Assembly (NCBI GenBank): GCA_002314325.1
Contig: DCFC01000053.1
Coordinates: 19,364 to 34,481, forward strand
DNA length: 15,118 bases
DNA from: Megamonas hypermegale
Lineage (GTDB): Bacteria > Bacillota > Negativicutes > Selenomonadales > Selenomonadaceae
Direction of reading: 5' to 3'
The position numbers were made by a program, and so were the translations under genes. Positions 6,357 to 13,423 of the stretch are shown here, in pieces (the stretch's first letter is position 1; every line of letters begins with the position of its first letter). The notes under the pieces were generated by a model that was given only the letters and a program-made list of their open reading frames with translations, had not been told where the DNA came from and made no database searches.

Positions 6357-7107
6357 ACTAAATGAGAATGAACGCATAGACGATTTGCTGGCAGGCGGTC
6401 TGAAAATCATCCAGCATAAAAATGAATTCTGTTTTTCGCTGGATGCGGTGCTGCTGGCTCATTTCGCTACAGTGCGCAAAAACAGTTACGGTCTGGATTT
6501 GGGCACGGGAACAGGCGTCATTCCGCTGCTTTTGTCGCCGCGCGTGCGCAAAATGGAAGCGTTGGAGATAAACCCCGTTACGGCGGAAATCGCTGTGCGC
6601 AATATGCAGCTGAATAATCTGGCGGATAAAATCCGTGTACAGCAAGGCGATTTGTGCCGGATTGAGCAGTATTACAAAGCGGGCAGCATGGATTTTGTCG
6701 TATCCAATCCGCCGTACCGCCAGATAAATCAGGGTCAGCTCAATCTGCTGGACGGTGTAGCGAGGGCGCGGCATGAAATCACGGCAAAGCTAGACGATGT
6801 GGTTAGAGCGGCAAGCTACGTATTGAAGTACCGCGGCCGCTTCGCCATGGTGCATTTGCCGGAGCGGCTCGGTGAAATCATGGTGGCTTTTCATAAATAC
6901 AAAATTGCTGCCAAACGCCTTCGCCTCGTGCAGCCTAAGCGCGATAAGTCGCCGAATATCGTATTGATTGAAGGCGTAAAAGACGGTGCGCCGGGCGGTC
7001 TGAAAGTGGAGCCGGTGCTCGTCGTACATGAAGATAACGGCGATTATACAAAGCCGCTGCTGGCGTATTATTATCCGGACAGACTGGCGAAAATGGAGGG
7101 CCGGTAA
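6340..7107 (+). CDS. trmN6: tRNA1(Val) adenine-37 N6-methyltransferase (YabB/TrmN6)
   Basis: This is a Rossmann-fold, SAM-dependent N6-adenine methyltransferase of the YfiC/TrmN6/YabB family. SAM motif I is DLGTGTGV (53-60), the acidic end of strand 2 is LEINP (76-80), and the catalytic motif IV is NPPY (123-126). At 255 aa it has the usual length. The conserved N-terminal QHKNEFCFSLDAVLLAHF segment also fits. The ATG at 6340 lies inside the end of ricT (17-base overlap) with only a weak RBS, suggesting translational coupling. In B. subtilis yabA stands between ricT and yabB; it is absent here. The exact tRNA target is taken from family knowledge. Confidence 0.88.
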   Translation: MKTTFELNENERIDDLLAGGLKIIQHKNEFCFSLDAVLLAHFATVRKNSYGLDLGTGTGVIPLLLSPRVRKMEALEINPVTAEIAVRNMQLNNLADKIRVQQGDLCRIEQYYKAGSMDFVVSNPPYRQINQGQLNLLDGVARARHEITAKLDDVVRAASYVLKYRGRFAMVHLPERLGEIMVAFHKYKIAAKRLRLVQPKRDKSPNIVLIEGVKDGAPGGLKVEPVLVVHEDNGDYTKPLLAYYYPDRLAKMEGR

Positions 7108-7977
7108 ATGGAAAAAGAACAGGGCTGTTTATATCTGGTAGCAACGCCCATCGGCAATCTGGAGGATATGACGTATCGCGGCGTGCGCATTTTAAACGAA
7201 GCCGACCTGATAGCGGCGGAGGATACGCGCAATACGCGCAAGCTGCTCGCGCACTACGATATTCATACGCTGCTAACGAGCTACCATGAACATAATAAAC
7301 TGACAAAAGGACCGCAGCTTATCGCCAAATTGAATGAGGGAATGAATATCGCCGTAGTGAGCGATGCCGGACTGCCCGGCATTGCTGACCCGGGTACGCA
7401 TTTGGCGCAGCTGGCGATTGCCGAAGGTATAAAGGTAACGCCAATACCGGGAGCGAACGCCGCTTTATCCGCGCTTATCTGTTCCGGACTCGATACGGTG
7501 AAATTCTCGTTTATCGGTTTTCTGCCGAAAACGGCGAAAAAAAGGCGGGAACTGCTGACAGGTTTGAAAAAACGTACGGAGACGCTGATTTTTTATGAAA
7601 CGCCGTACCATTTAAAAGACATGCTGAAAGAAGTGATACAGTCTTTCGGTGAGGACAGACAGGCGGCGGCGTGCCGGGAGCTCACGAAGAAATTCGAGGA
7701 GTTCAGACGCGGCACTTTGGCGCAGCTCAGTGATTATTTTGCGCAGAATGACCCGCGCGGTGAATTTGTCGTAATCGTCGCCGGTGCAGATGAAAGTGAA
7801 GCGCAAAGCGAGCAGGAAGAAATTTCCCTATCGCCTGTTGCCTATGTACAGAAATTAATAGATGAAGGTATTTCCAAGAAAGAGGCCATAAAAACGGCGG
7901 CAAAGGCATTGAATATCGCCAAGCGTGACGTATACCAGGCTGTATTGGAAAATGAACAGAAAAAAAATGCACTTTGA
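7108..7977 (+). CDS. rsmI: 16S rRNA (cytidine-1402-2'-O)-methyltransferase
   Basis: RsmI methylates the 2'-OH of C1402 in the ribosomal P site. It is a tetrapyrrole-methylase-fold enzyme, and all usual signatures are visible: VATPIGNLEDMT (11-22), AEDTRNTRKLL (37-47), VVSDAGLPGIADPG (83-96), and PIPGANAALSAL (112-123). The C-terminal helical part (about 240-289) carries the GISKKEAIKTAAK...KRDVYQ pattern. At 289 aa its length is normal. Start ATG 7108 is seven bases after GGAGGG (7095-7100) and immediately follows the trmN6 stop. Its stop codon lies within the stem of the terminator at 7964-7998, so this is the last gene of the + strand unit. Confidence 0.95.
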   Translation: MEKEQGCLYLVATPIGNLEDMTYRGVRILNEADLIAAEDTRNTRKLLAHYDIHTLLTSYHEHNKLTKGPQLIAKLNEGMNIAVVSDAGLPGIADPGTHLAQLAIAEGIKVTPIPGANAALSALICSGLDTVKFSFIGFLPKTAKKRRELLTGLKKRTETLIFYETPYHLKDMLKEVIQSFGEDRQAAACRELTKKFEEFRRGTLAQLSDYFAQNDPRGEFVVIVAGADESEAQSEQEEISLSPVAYVQKLIDEGISKKEAIKTAAKALNIAKRDVYQAVLENEQKKNAL

Positions 7978-7998
7978 TTTAGTTCAAAGTGCATTTTT
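7964..7998. terminator. Bidirectional rho-independent terminator
   Basis: AAAATGCACTTTGA (7964-7977) pairs perfectly with TCAAAGTGCATTTT (7984-7997). The right side ends in five T residues and the left side begins with a run of A residues, so it can stop transcription from both rsmI (+) and the convergent gene at 8007-8576 (-). The rsmI stop codon is part of the left arm. Confidence 0.9.
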
Positions 7999-8006
7999 GC
8001 GTTATA

Positions 8007-8576
8007 TCAGTCTAAAATTTTGGCTTTCGTTGCCGTTGCCTGTGCCGGCATGCTCAGTGCCATAAAATCGTACCAGACGAGGACTTTATCGCCTTTTTGC
8101 AGTTTGTCGGCGTCATCTTCAACCGTTTCCGGAATGGTAACGTATACGTCATTGTTGGAATTTAAAATGCGTACGCCGTTTTTCGTCTGTTCGATTTCGC
8201 CGACGTGCATATAAATCGCATCATGTTCGCCGTTGCCCATTACGAGTGCATAGGCTTTGCTTTGCGGCGGCAGGCTGCGGGTCATAACCGGGCTGTAGTA
8301 CGCTGTGAGTTCATCGCCTACATGCAGACGGCTTAAAGCAACGTCTTCGCCGTTTTTACCGTTTAAAATTTCCGTATCCCAGCGCACGATTAAAGCAACG
8401 GACTGTTTGCCTTCCGTGTCCTGGACGGTAATCATATCATCATTGATTTCAGTGATTGTACCGTGCATGCGCAGTACCGAGTCAACGGATGTGTTCGGCG
8501 TTGCGGCGAATGCTGCGGCAGTACCTAAGATTAAGCATAGAGCTGTGAGCAGTAGAAGTTTGATTTTTTTCGACAT
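8007..8576 (-). CDS. Secreted protein with two internal beta repeats, function unknown
   Basis: I do not recognise a named family. The 189-aa product has a clear signal peptide (MSKK, hydrophobic core LLLLTALCLILG, AAFA near residue 24), so it is exported to the periplasm or beyond. The mature part seems to be two related beta-rich units: GDELTAYYSPVMTRSLPPQSKA (87-108, in part) and GDKVLVWYDFMALSMPAQATA (162-182, in part) share the pattern GD..........M..S.P.Q..A. The unit beginning near HGTITEINDDMITV looks OB- or SH3-like. Short secreted proteins with a 'GPAMT.S.PPQ' motif occur in Clostridia and Negativicutes, from memory. ATG 8576 is chosen because TAGGAGATG (AGGAG) lies eight bases upstream and it starts the signal peptide; the longer frame to 8639 would precede the promoter. 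It has its own promoter. Confidence 0.82.
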   Translation of the reverse strand: MSKKIKLLLLTALCLILGTAAAFAATPNTSVDSVLRMHGTITEINDDMITVQDTEGKQSVALIVRWDTEILNGKNGEDVALSRLHVGDELTAYYSPVMTRSLPPQSKAYALVMGNGEHDAIYMHVGEIEQTKNGVRILNSNNDVYVTIPETVEDDADKLQKGDKVLVWYDFMALSMPAQATATKAKILD

Positions 8577-8587
8577 AATTTCATCTC

Positions 8588-8606
8588 CTAGTGAAATATT
8601 TACTAG
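8588..8606 (-). promoter_or_regulatory. Palindrome over the transcription start of the secreted-protein gene
   Basis: CTAGTGAAATATTTACTAG is an imperfect 19-base inverted repeat with 5-base perfect arms. It lies just after the predicted -10 box and runs up to the RBS, the position expected for a repressor operator or a 5' hairpin covering the RBS. The arm CTAGT is also part of the foldback element ends, which may be coincidence. Confidence 0.4.
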
Positions 8607-8610
8607 AAAT

Positions 8611-8639
8611 ATCATATCATTAATACATACTGCCTTCAA
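8611..8639 (-). promoter_or_regulatory. Predicted sigma-70 promoter of the secreted-protein gene
   Basis: Read on the - strand, TTGAAG (8639-8634) and TATGAT (8616-8611) are separated by exactly 17 bases. Transcription would start near 8604, about 28 bases before the ATG at 8576. Confidence 0.65.
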
Positions 8640-8673
8640 TGAAAATTTGATTAGACTATCATTAGAAATTGAT

Positions 8674-8708
8674 TAGAATATACTGCTTTTAGAAATTAAC
8701 TAGCACAA
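8674..8708 (+). repeat. Right-half fragment of the 120-nt foldback element
   Basis: From ATACTGCTTTT to TTAACTAGCACAATA this matches the right arm and right terminal repeat of copy 3 (13348-13378) nearly base for base. Left of ATACTGC the similarity fades, and neither the loop nor the left arm can be recognised. It has the same orientation as the three full copies and lies between yaeR and the secreted-protein gene. Confidence 0.65.
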
Positions 8709-8718
8709 TAGGTCAGAA

Positions 8719-9111
8719 TTATTCGTGCAGTTCCAGCGGCAGACCGTCCGGGTCTTTGAAGAATGTCATTTTCTTATCGGTGAACGGGTCGATGCGGACC
8801 GGTTCGCATTCAATGCCGAGAGCAGCAAGTTCGGCAATAGTGTCTTCGATGCAGTCGACTTTAAAAGCCAGATGGCGCAGACCGCAGGCTTCACCGGGAT
8901 ACTCCGGCATGCCGACTCTTTTCGGTGCGTCCGGTTTGCCGAAGATTTCCAGTTCTGCCTCGCCCAGTTTCAAATCGAGTTTATAGTCGTTTTTTTCCGG
9001 ACGCTGATGTTCGCGGATGACCTCAAAACCGAGCAAGTCAACGTAAAAATGGCGGGATTTCGCATAATCGGACACGATAATCGCTACGTGATGAATAGTG
9101 TTTAAATTCAT
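8719..9111 (-). CDS. yaeR: VOC-family glyoxalase-like protein, YaeR type
   Basis: This is a 130-aa vicinal-oxygen-chelate protein with two beta-alpha-beta-beta-beta units. It closely follows E. coli YaeR: HHVAIIVSDY...FYVDLLGF at the start, EACGLRHLAFKVD in the middle, and R.DP.T.K..TFF.DPDGLPLELHE at the end. Expected metal ligands are His8, Glu55, His80 and Glu127. YaeR-like proteins are metal-binding; their substrate is not firmly known, so glyoxalase activity is only a family label. The start ATG at 9111 is 12 bases after the stop of permease 1, so both are probably on one mRNA. No terminator is seen after it. Confidence 0.85.
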   Translation of the reverse strand: MNLNTIHHVAIIVSDYAKSRHFYVDLLGFEVIREHQRPEKNDYKLDLKLGEAELEIFGKPDAPKRVGMPEYPGEACGLRHLAFKVDCIEDTIAELAALGIECEPVRIDPFTDKKMTFFKDPDGLPLELHE

Positions 9112-9123
9112 AATAGCACCTGC

Positions 9124-10473
9124 CTATTTTTTGATTTTGAAAATATAAGTGAGATAGATGAAGATTACCCAAATCGGCAGAACGATGATGGAAATGAGCA
9201 TATCCGGTATCTGCGTCATGATGACCACGACGGCAACGAGGAATAAAATGCAGAAATAGTTGATGTACGGATAGCACAGCGATTTGAAATGAAGTTCGTC
9301 CAAACGGCCTTCACGCGTGAATTTCAGGCGGAATTTCATATGCGTGATGGTGATGATAAACCAGCTGATGATGAGACCGGCTACAACGATGGACAGAAGA
9401 TACATGAAAATCGCTTTCGGGAAGTAGTAAGTCATGACTACGAGTATGAGGCCGACAACGGCGGATACGAGGATGCCGACCATCGGCACGCCGCGGCGGG
9501 AGAGCGCGGAGAAAATTTTCGGCGCATGACCGTTTTTGGACAGACCGTAGAGCATGCGGCTCGTGCCGTACAGGATGCCGTTATAAGCGGAAAGCGAAGC
9601 GACGAGTACGACGAAGTTTAAAATATTGGCAGCAGCCGGAATACCGATGTTGGAGAAAATCTGAACGAACGGACTGCCGTGCATGCCGACTTCCTGCCAA
9701 GGCGAGAGCGTCATGAGCACGACCATGGTGCCGATGTAGAAAATGAGGATACGGATTAAGATTTCATTGATGGCGCGCGGCAGCGTTTTTTCTGGATTTT
9801 CCGCTTCACCGGCAGTGATACCGATAAGATCGACACCGCCGAAGGAGAACATTACGACAGCAAGTGATGCGGCAAAGCCCCATGCTCCGTTCGGAAAGAA
9901 ACCGCCGTTTTTCCAAAGGTTGCCGAAGTTGTCCGGGAACGGACCCATATCAGTGAAAATCAGATAAAAACCGAAAATAATCATGGCGCAGATGGCCGTT
10001 ATTTTTATGAAGGAAGCCCAGTATTCCGCTTCGCCGTAAAAACTTACGCTGATTAGGTTGACGGTTATGATTACGATTACGCAGATTAGGATAGTGAGCC
10101 ACTGCGGGAAATCGGGCAGCCAGAAATTTATATAGATGGCCGTGGCTGAAAGTTCCGCCATGCCGGCGAGCATGTATAAAAACCAGTAGTTCCAGCCGGA
10201 GAGATAACCGGCAAAGCCGTTCCAGTATTTGTTGGCAAAATAGCTGAACGAACCAGATACAGGTTCATGCACGGACATTTCGCCGAGCATGCGCATTACG
10301 AAGAAAATGAATGCTCCAGCCAGAAGATACGATACGATAATGCCGGGACCGACAAGTTCGATTGTTGCAGCGGAGCCGTAGAAAAGACCGGTACCGACGG
10401 AGGTGCCGAGTGCAATCATCTGCATATGGCGGCTTTTCAGACCGCGCTGCATTTTATGTTCATCATGTTTCAC
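9124..10473 (-). CDS. Amino acid permease, AAT family (permease 1)
   Basis: This is a cytoplasmic-membrane amino acid:proton symporter of the APC superfamily, AAT family (AroP/PheP/ProY/CycA group), with 12 predicted helices in 449 aa. Visible signatures are RGLKSRHMQMIALGTSVGTGLF around helix 1 (the GTG of the unwound substrate site is at 27-29), LVGPGIIVSYLLAG, MLGEMSVHEPVSGSF, YLSGWNYWF, and ITAGEAENPEKTLPRAIN before helix 7. GTG 10473 is the start: AAGGTGG lies seven bases upstream. It shares most of its sequence with permease 2 and is probably a duplicate of it. The substrate is not predictable; aromatic or other neutral amino acids are possible. Foldback element copy 2 lies in its leader. 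Confidence 0.9.
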   Translation of the reverse strand: MKHDEHKMQRGLKSRHMQMIALGTSVGTGLFYGSAATIELVGPGIIVSYLLAGAFIFFVMRMLGEMSVHEPVSGSFSYFANKYWNGFAGYLSGWNYWFLYMLAGMAELSATAIYINFWLPDFPQWLTILICVIVIITVNLISVSFYGEAEYWASFIKITAICAMIIFGFYLIFTDMGPFPDNFGNLWKNGGFFPNGAWGFAASLAVVMFSFGGVDLIGITAGEAENPEKTLPRAINEILIRILIFYIGTMVVLMTLSPWQEVGMHGSPFVQIFSNIGIPAAANILNFVVLVASLSAYNGILYGTSRMLYGLSKNGHAPKIFSALSRRGVPMVGILVSAVVGLILVVMTYYFPKAIFMYLLSIVVAGLIISWFIITITHMKFRLKFTREGRLDELHFKSLCYPYINYFCILFLVAVVVIMTQIPDMLISIIVLPIWVIFIYLTYIFKIKK

Positions 10474-10501
10474 AGTAAAACCACCTTATTATTTTTATTC
10501 G

Positions 10502-10621
10502 TTGTACTAGTAAGATATTGAGCCTGTAGCCAGCAGTATAATACTTTATATTTGTTCGATGTTGTTACTTAATCTCACTAAATATAAAGTATTATACTGC
10601 TTTAGGAAATCAACTAGAACA
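10502..10621 (+). repeat. 120-nt foldback element, copy 2
   Basis: A perfect 22-bp stem (10532-10553 with 10580-10601) encloses a loop with TTCGATGTTG and ACTTAATCTCACTA. Ends are TTGTACTAGT (10502-10511) and ACTAGAACA (10613-10621), an imperfect terminal inverted repeat. Flanking sequences TTATTATTTTT occur at 10486-10496 and 10627-10637, five bases outside each end; the right one contains the permease 2 stop codon. The element separates permease 2 from permease 1. Confidence 0.88.
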
Positions 10622-10629
10622 GCAGATTA

Positions 10630-11985
10630 TTATTTTTTCTTTTTGAAAATATACGTAAAATAAATAAAGATTACCCAGGCAACGAGAGCACCGAGGGAAA
10701 TAATCATATCACTGCCCATTAAGAACATGATTACGACGATAGCGGCTAAAAACAGCATACAGAAGTAATTCGTGTACGGGAATAAAAAGGTTTTGAAATG
10801 CAGTTCGTCGAGGCGTTTTTCCTTGATGAATTTTAAACGGAATTTAAAGTGCGTGATGGTGATTGTCAGCCAGCAGATAATGAGTGCGGCAACAATGGAG
10901 CTCATCAGATACATGAAAACTTTTTCCGGCAGAATATAAGTCAGGACTACCAAAAATAAAGACAGACCGGAAGAAACGAGAATACCGACCATCGGAATAC
11001 CGCGGCGGGACAGAGAGCCGAAAATTTTCGGCGCGTTGCCGTCTTTGGCGAGATTGTACAGAATGCGGGATGTGCTGTACAGGCTGCTGTTGTATACGGA
11101 AAGAGCCGCAATGATAACGACAATATTCAGGATATTGGCAGCGGCCGGAATGCCGATGTTGGAGAAAATCTGAACGAACGGGCTGCCATTCATGCCGACT
11201 TCGTTCCACGGAGCAAGCGTCATGAGCACGACCATTGTACCGATGTAGAAAATGAGGATACGGATTAAAATTTCATTGATGGCGCGCGGCAGTGTCTTTT
11301 CCGGATTTTCCGCTTCACCGGCGGCAATGCCGACAAGTTCCGTACCGCCGAACGAGAACATGACGATAGTGAGTGCCTGTGCAAAGCCCCAAGCGCCGTT
11401 CGGGAAGAAACCGCCGTTTTTCCATAAGTTGCTGAAATTATCCGGGAAAGGTCCCATTGTGGTGAAAATCAGGTATAAGCCGAAGATAATCATAGCGCAG
11501 ATAGCGATTATTTTTATGAGCGACGCCCAGAATTCCGCTTCGCCGAATGTTTTGACGCTAATCAGGTTTATTGCAGTGATGATGATTATACAGATTAGAA
11601 CCGTAACCCACTGCGGGACATCAGGCAGCCAGAAATTGACGTAAATACCGATAGCCGACAGCTCGGCAAAGCATACGAGCAGATACTGAAACCAGTAATT
11701 CCAGCCGGAGAGATAACCGGCAAAGTGACTTAAATATTTATTGGCAAAATATACATGGGAGCCGGATACCGGTTCGCGGACGGACATTTCGCCGACCATG
11801 CGCATGATGCAGAAGATGAAAACGCCTGCCAGCGCATAGGCTGCAATAATACCCGGACCGACTAATTTAATGGTAGGAGCCGAGCCGTAAAACAGCCCGG
11901 TACCGATAGACGTACCGAGTGCAATCATCTGTATATGACGGTTTTTCAGACCGCGCTTCATTTTGTTGTCTTCATTGTTGTTCAT
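10630..11985 (-). CDS. Amino acid permease, AAT family (permease 2)
   Basis: This is a 451-aa, 12-helix AAT-family amino acid permease, paralogous to permease 1. It has GTSIGTGLF (24-32) in helix 1, LVGPGIIAAYALAG, MVGEMSVREPVSGS, YLSGWNYWF and IAAGEAENPEKTLPRAIN. The central part, from MGPFPDNF to ANILN, is nearly identical to permease 1. The helix 2-4 region and C-terminal third differ more, including residues near helix 3 (SHVYFANKYLSHF instead of SFSYFANKYWNGF), so the two may carry different substrates. ATG 11985 has AAGGA nine bases upstream. It lies 20 bases after the symporter stop, so it is probably cotranscribed with it. The product ends in a lysine-rich tail (FKKKK). Confidence 0.9.
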   Translation of the reverse strand: MNNNEDNKMKRGLKNRHIQMIALGTSIGTGLFYGSAPTIKLVGPGIIAAYALAGVFIFCIMRMVGEMSVREPVSGSHVYFANKYLSHFAGYLSGWNYWFQYLLVCFAELSAIGIYVNFWLPDVPQWVTVLICIIIITAINLISVKTFGEAEFWASLIKIIAICAMIIFGLYLIFTTMGPFPDNFSNLWKNGGFFPNGAWGFAQALTIVMFSFGGTELVGIAAGEAENPEKTLPRAINEILIRILIFYIGTMVVLMTLAPWNEVGMNGSPFVQIFSNIGIPAAANILNIVVIIAALSVYNSSLYSTSRILYNLAKDGNAPKIFGSLSRRGIPMVGILVSSGLSLFLVVLTYILPEKVFMYLMSSIVAALIICWLTITITHFKFRLKFIKEKRLDELHFKTFLFPYTNYFCMLFLAAIVVIMFLMGSDMIISLGALVAWVIFIYFTYIFKKKK

Positions 11986-12005
11986 ATAATCAAATCCTTA
12001 TAAGC

Positions 12006-13220
12006 CTATTTTTTGTACATATGTTCAAGGCGGGCGACGGCAAGCGTGCTTACGACATCGCCGGTAACGTTGAGCGCCGTATGAATCATGTCAATCAGGC
12101 GGAAAATACCCACAATCATGCCCATGATTTCAATCGGCAGTCCCATAGTGGTGAGCAGCATAATCGTGAGAACGATGCCGCTGTTGGGAATACCCGGTGT
12201 GCCGATGGAAATGAGCGTCGTCATGAAAATAAACATAACCTGCTGCATTAAAGTCAAATCCACGCCGTAGACCTGAGCGACAAACAGTACCGTAACGGCA
12301 TAATAAACAGCGATGCCGTTCATGTTGATAGTAGCGCCGATTGGCAGAGAGAACGAAGCAAGTTCATCCTTTACATGGAATTTTTCCTCCGTAACGCGCA
12401 GCGTAACAGGCAGTGTACCGGAGCTGCTGGTGGTACTGAATGCCACAAGCCAGACTTCCGTGATTTTCGTAAAGAAATCCTTCAGGGAAATTCTGGCGAT
12501 ATATTTAATAATGAACACATACATGATGAATACTACGGAGAAAGCACCTATGTAATGAGTCAGAATGAATTTGCCCAGAATATTGAAAATGGACAAGCCG
12601 TACTGGCCTACGGAGCAGGCAACGAGTGCCGTTACACCGTATGGCGTAACCTTCATTACAATATCGGTGATTTTAAACATGATGAGGTTGGCTTCGTCGA
12701 TTACCCTTTTTACATTGGCAACCTGACTGCCTAAGATAGTGATGGCAATACCGATAAATACGGCAAAGACGATAACCTGGATTAAATTGCCGGTAGCAAG
12801 TGCTTCCAGCGGATTTGTCGGTATCATGCTCAAAATCGTCTGGCTTACGGTCATCGGTTCAGCCGGTTTAATCGGTTCGCCCGTGTCGATAATCTGACTT
12901 GTCGGGAAATTGGCGCCCGGCTGCATGATATGGGCTACGATAAGACCGATAACGGCGGAAAGCACCGTAGTGACGATATAAAAGCTGAGCACTTTCGTGC
13001 CGATGCGGCGCAGTTTGCCGATATCGCCGATGCTGGCAATGCCGCTGATGATAGATAAGAATACCATAGGGATAACAATCATTTGAATGAGTTTCAAAAA
13101 TAAATCGCCGATTGGCTGGATAAATAAAATGTCTTTTTGAAAAATAAGACCGAGAACGATACCCACGCCGAAACCGATGAATACTTTGGCACTCATGCTG
13201 AGATTTCTCAAAAATATCAC
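12006..13220 (-). CDS. Dicarboxylate/amino acid:cation symporter (DAACS family)
   Basis: This is a secondary transporter of the glutamate-transporter fold (GltPh/GltP/DctA/SstT superfamily), 404 aa from GTG 13220. Hairpin 1 carries FSTTSSSGTLP (261-271), helix 7 has GATINMNG (295-302), hairpin 2 has SIGTPGIPNSG (338-348), and helix 8 has IDMIHTALNVTGD (376-388). Na+ and substrate residues known from GltPh are only partly kept: NMDG is NMNG here, Asp390 aligns with Phe373, and the side-chain carboxylate-binding Arg397 aligns with His380. A non-acidic substrate therefore seems more likely than Glu or Asp. The start is uncertain: TTG 13211 is about 11 bases from AGAGG, GTG 13220 only about two. 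It is the first gene of the probable transporter operon. Confidence 0.88.
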   Translation of the reverse strand: MIFLRNLSMSAKVFIGFGVGIVLGLIFQKDILFIQPIGDLFLKLIQMIVIPMVFLSIISGIASIGDIGKLRRIGTKVLSFYIVTTVLSAVIGLIVAHIMQPGANFPTSQIIDTGEPIKPAEPMTVSQTILSMIPTNPLEALATGNLIQVIVFAVFIGIAITILGSQVANVKRVIDEANLIMFKITDIVMKVTPYGVTALVACSVGQYGLSIFNILGKFILTHYIGAFSVVFIMYVFIIKYIARISLKDFFTKITEVWLVAFSTTSSSGTLPVTLRVTEEKFHVKDELASFSLPIGATINMNGIAVYYAVTVLFVAQVYGVDLTLMQQVMFIFMTTLISIGTPGIPNSGIVLTIMLLTTMGLPIEIMGMIVGIFRLIDMIHTALNVTGDVVSTLAVARLEHMYKK

Positions 13221-13254
13221 ATCCTCTTTGCTTTAAAATTATTTTCACTACCTG

Positions 13255-13376
13255 TTGTGCTAGTAAGACATCGAACTTTTAAGCCAGCAGTATAATAGTT
13301 TATATTCGTTCGATGTTGGCACTTAACCTCACTAAATATAAACTATTATACTGCTTTGGAAAATTAACTAGCACAA
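13255..13376 (+). repeat. 120-nt foldback element, copy 3
   Basis: This is the best preserved copy. Perfect 10-base terminal inverted repeats are TTGTGCTAGT (13255-13264) and ACTAGCACAA (13367-13376). A perfect 21-bp inner stem (13286-13306 with 13335-13355) encloses a 28-base loop. Compared with copies 1 and 2, the stem has TAGTT/AACTA in place of TACTT/AAGTA: a double change that keeps pairing. TTTTCACT occurs at 13242-13249 and 13381-13388, four to five bases outside the ends. It lies between the symporter gene and the predicted promoter at 13424-13432, hence in the transcribed leader. Confidence 0.9.
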
Positions 13377-13423
13377 TAAGTTTTCACTTTATTCCTTTAG
13401 CAGGTAAATGAAATATCTTTCTA

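Noticed and set aside
8577..8639. N-terminal extension of the secreted protein to 8639
   Set aside because: It would put 21 residues before a good signal peptide and starts upstream of the predicted transcription start.
8725..9105. Long + strand frame opposite yaeR
   Set aside because: It is a mirror of the well supported yaeR gene and shows no family similarity or RBS.
13255..13376. Foldback element read as a known riboswitch or T-box
   Set aside because: No T-box sequence (TGGNACC-like) or recognised aptamer core is visible, and the same element occurs in three different contexts and in both orientations relative to genes.
3990..13376. The three repeat copies read as a CRISPR array or composite transposon
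   Set aside because: Spacing is kilobases rather than tens of bases, and no transposase, integrase or cas gene lies between them.
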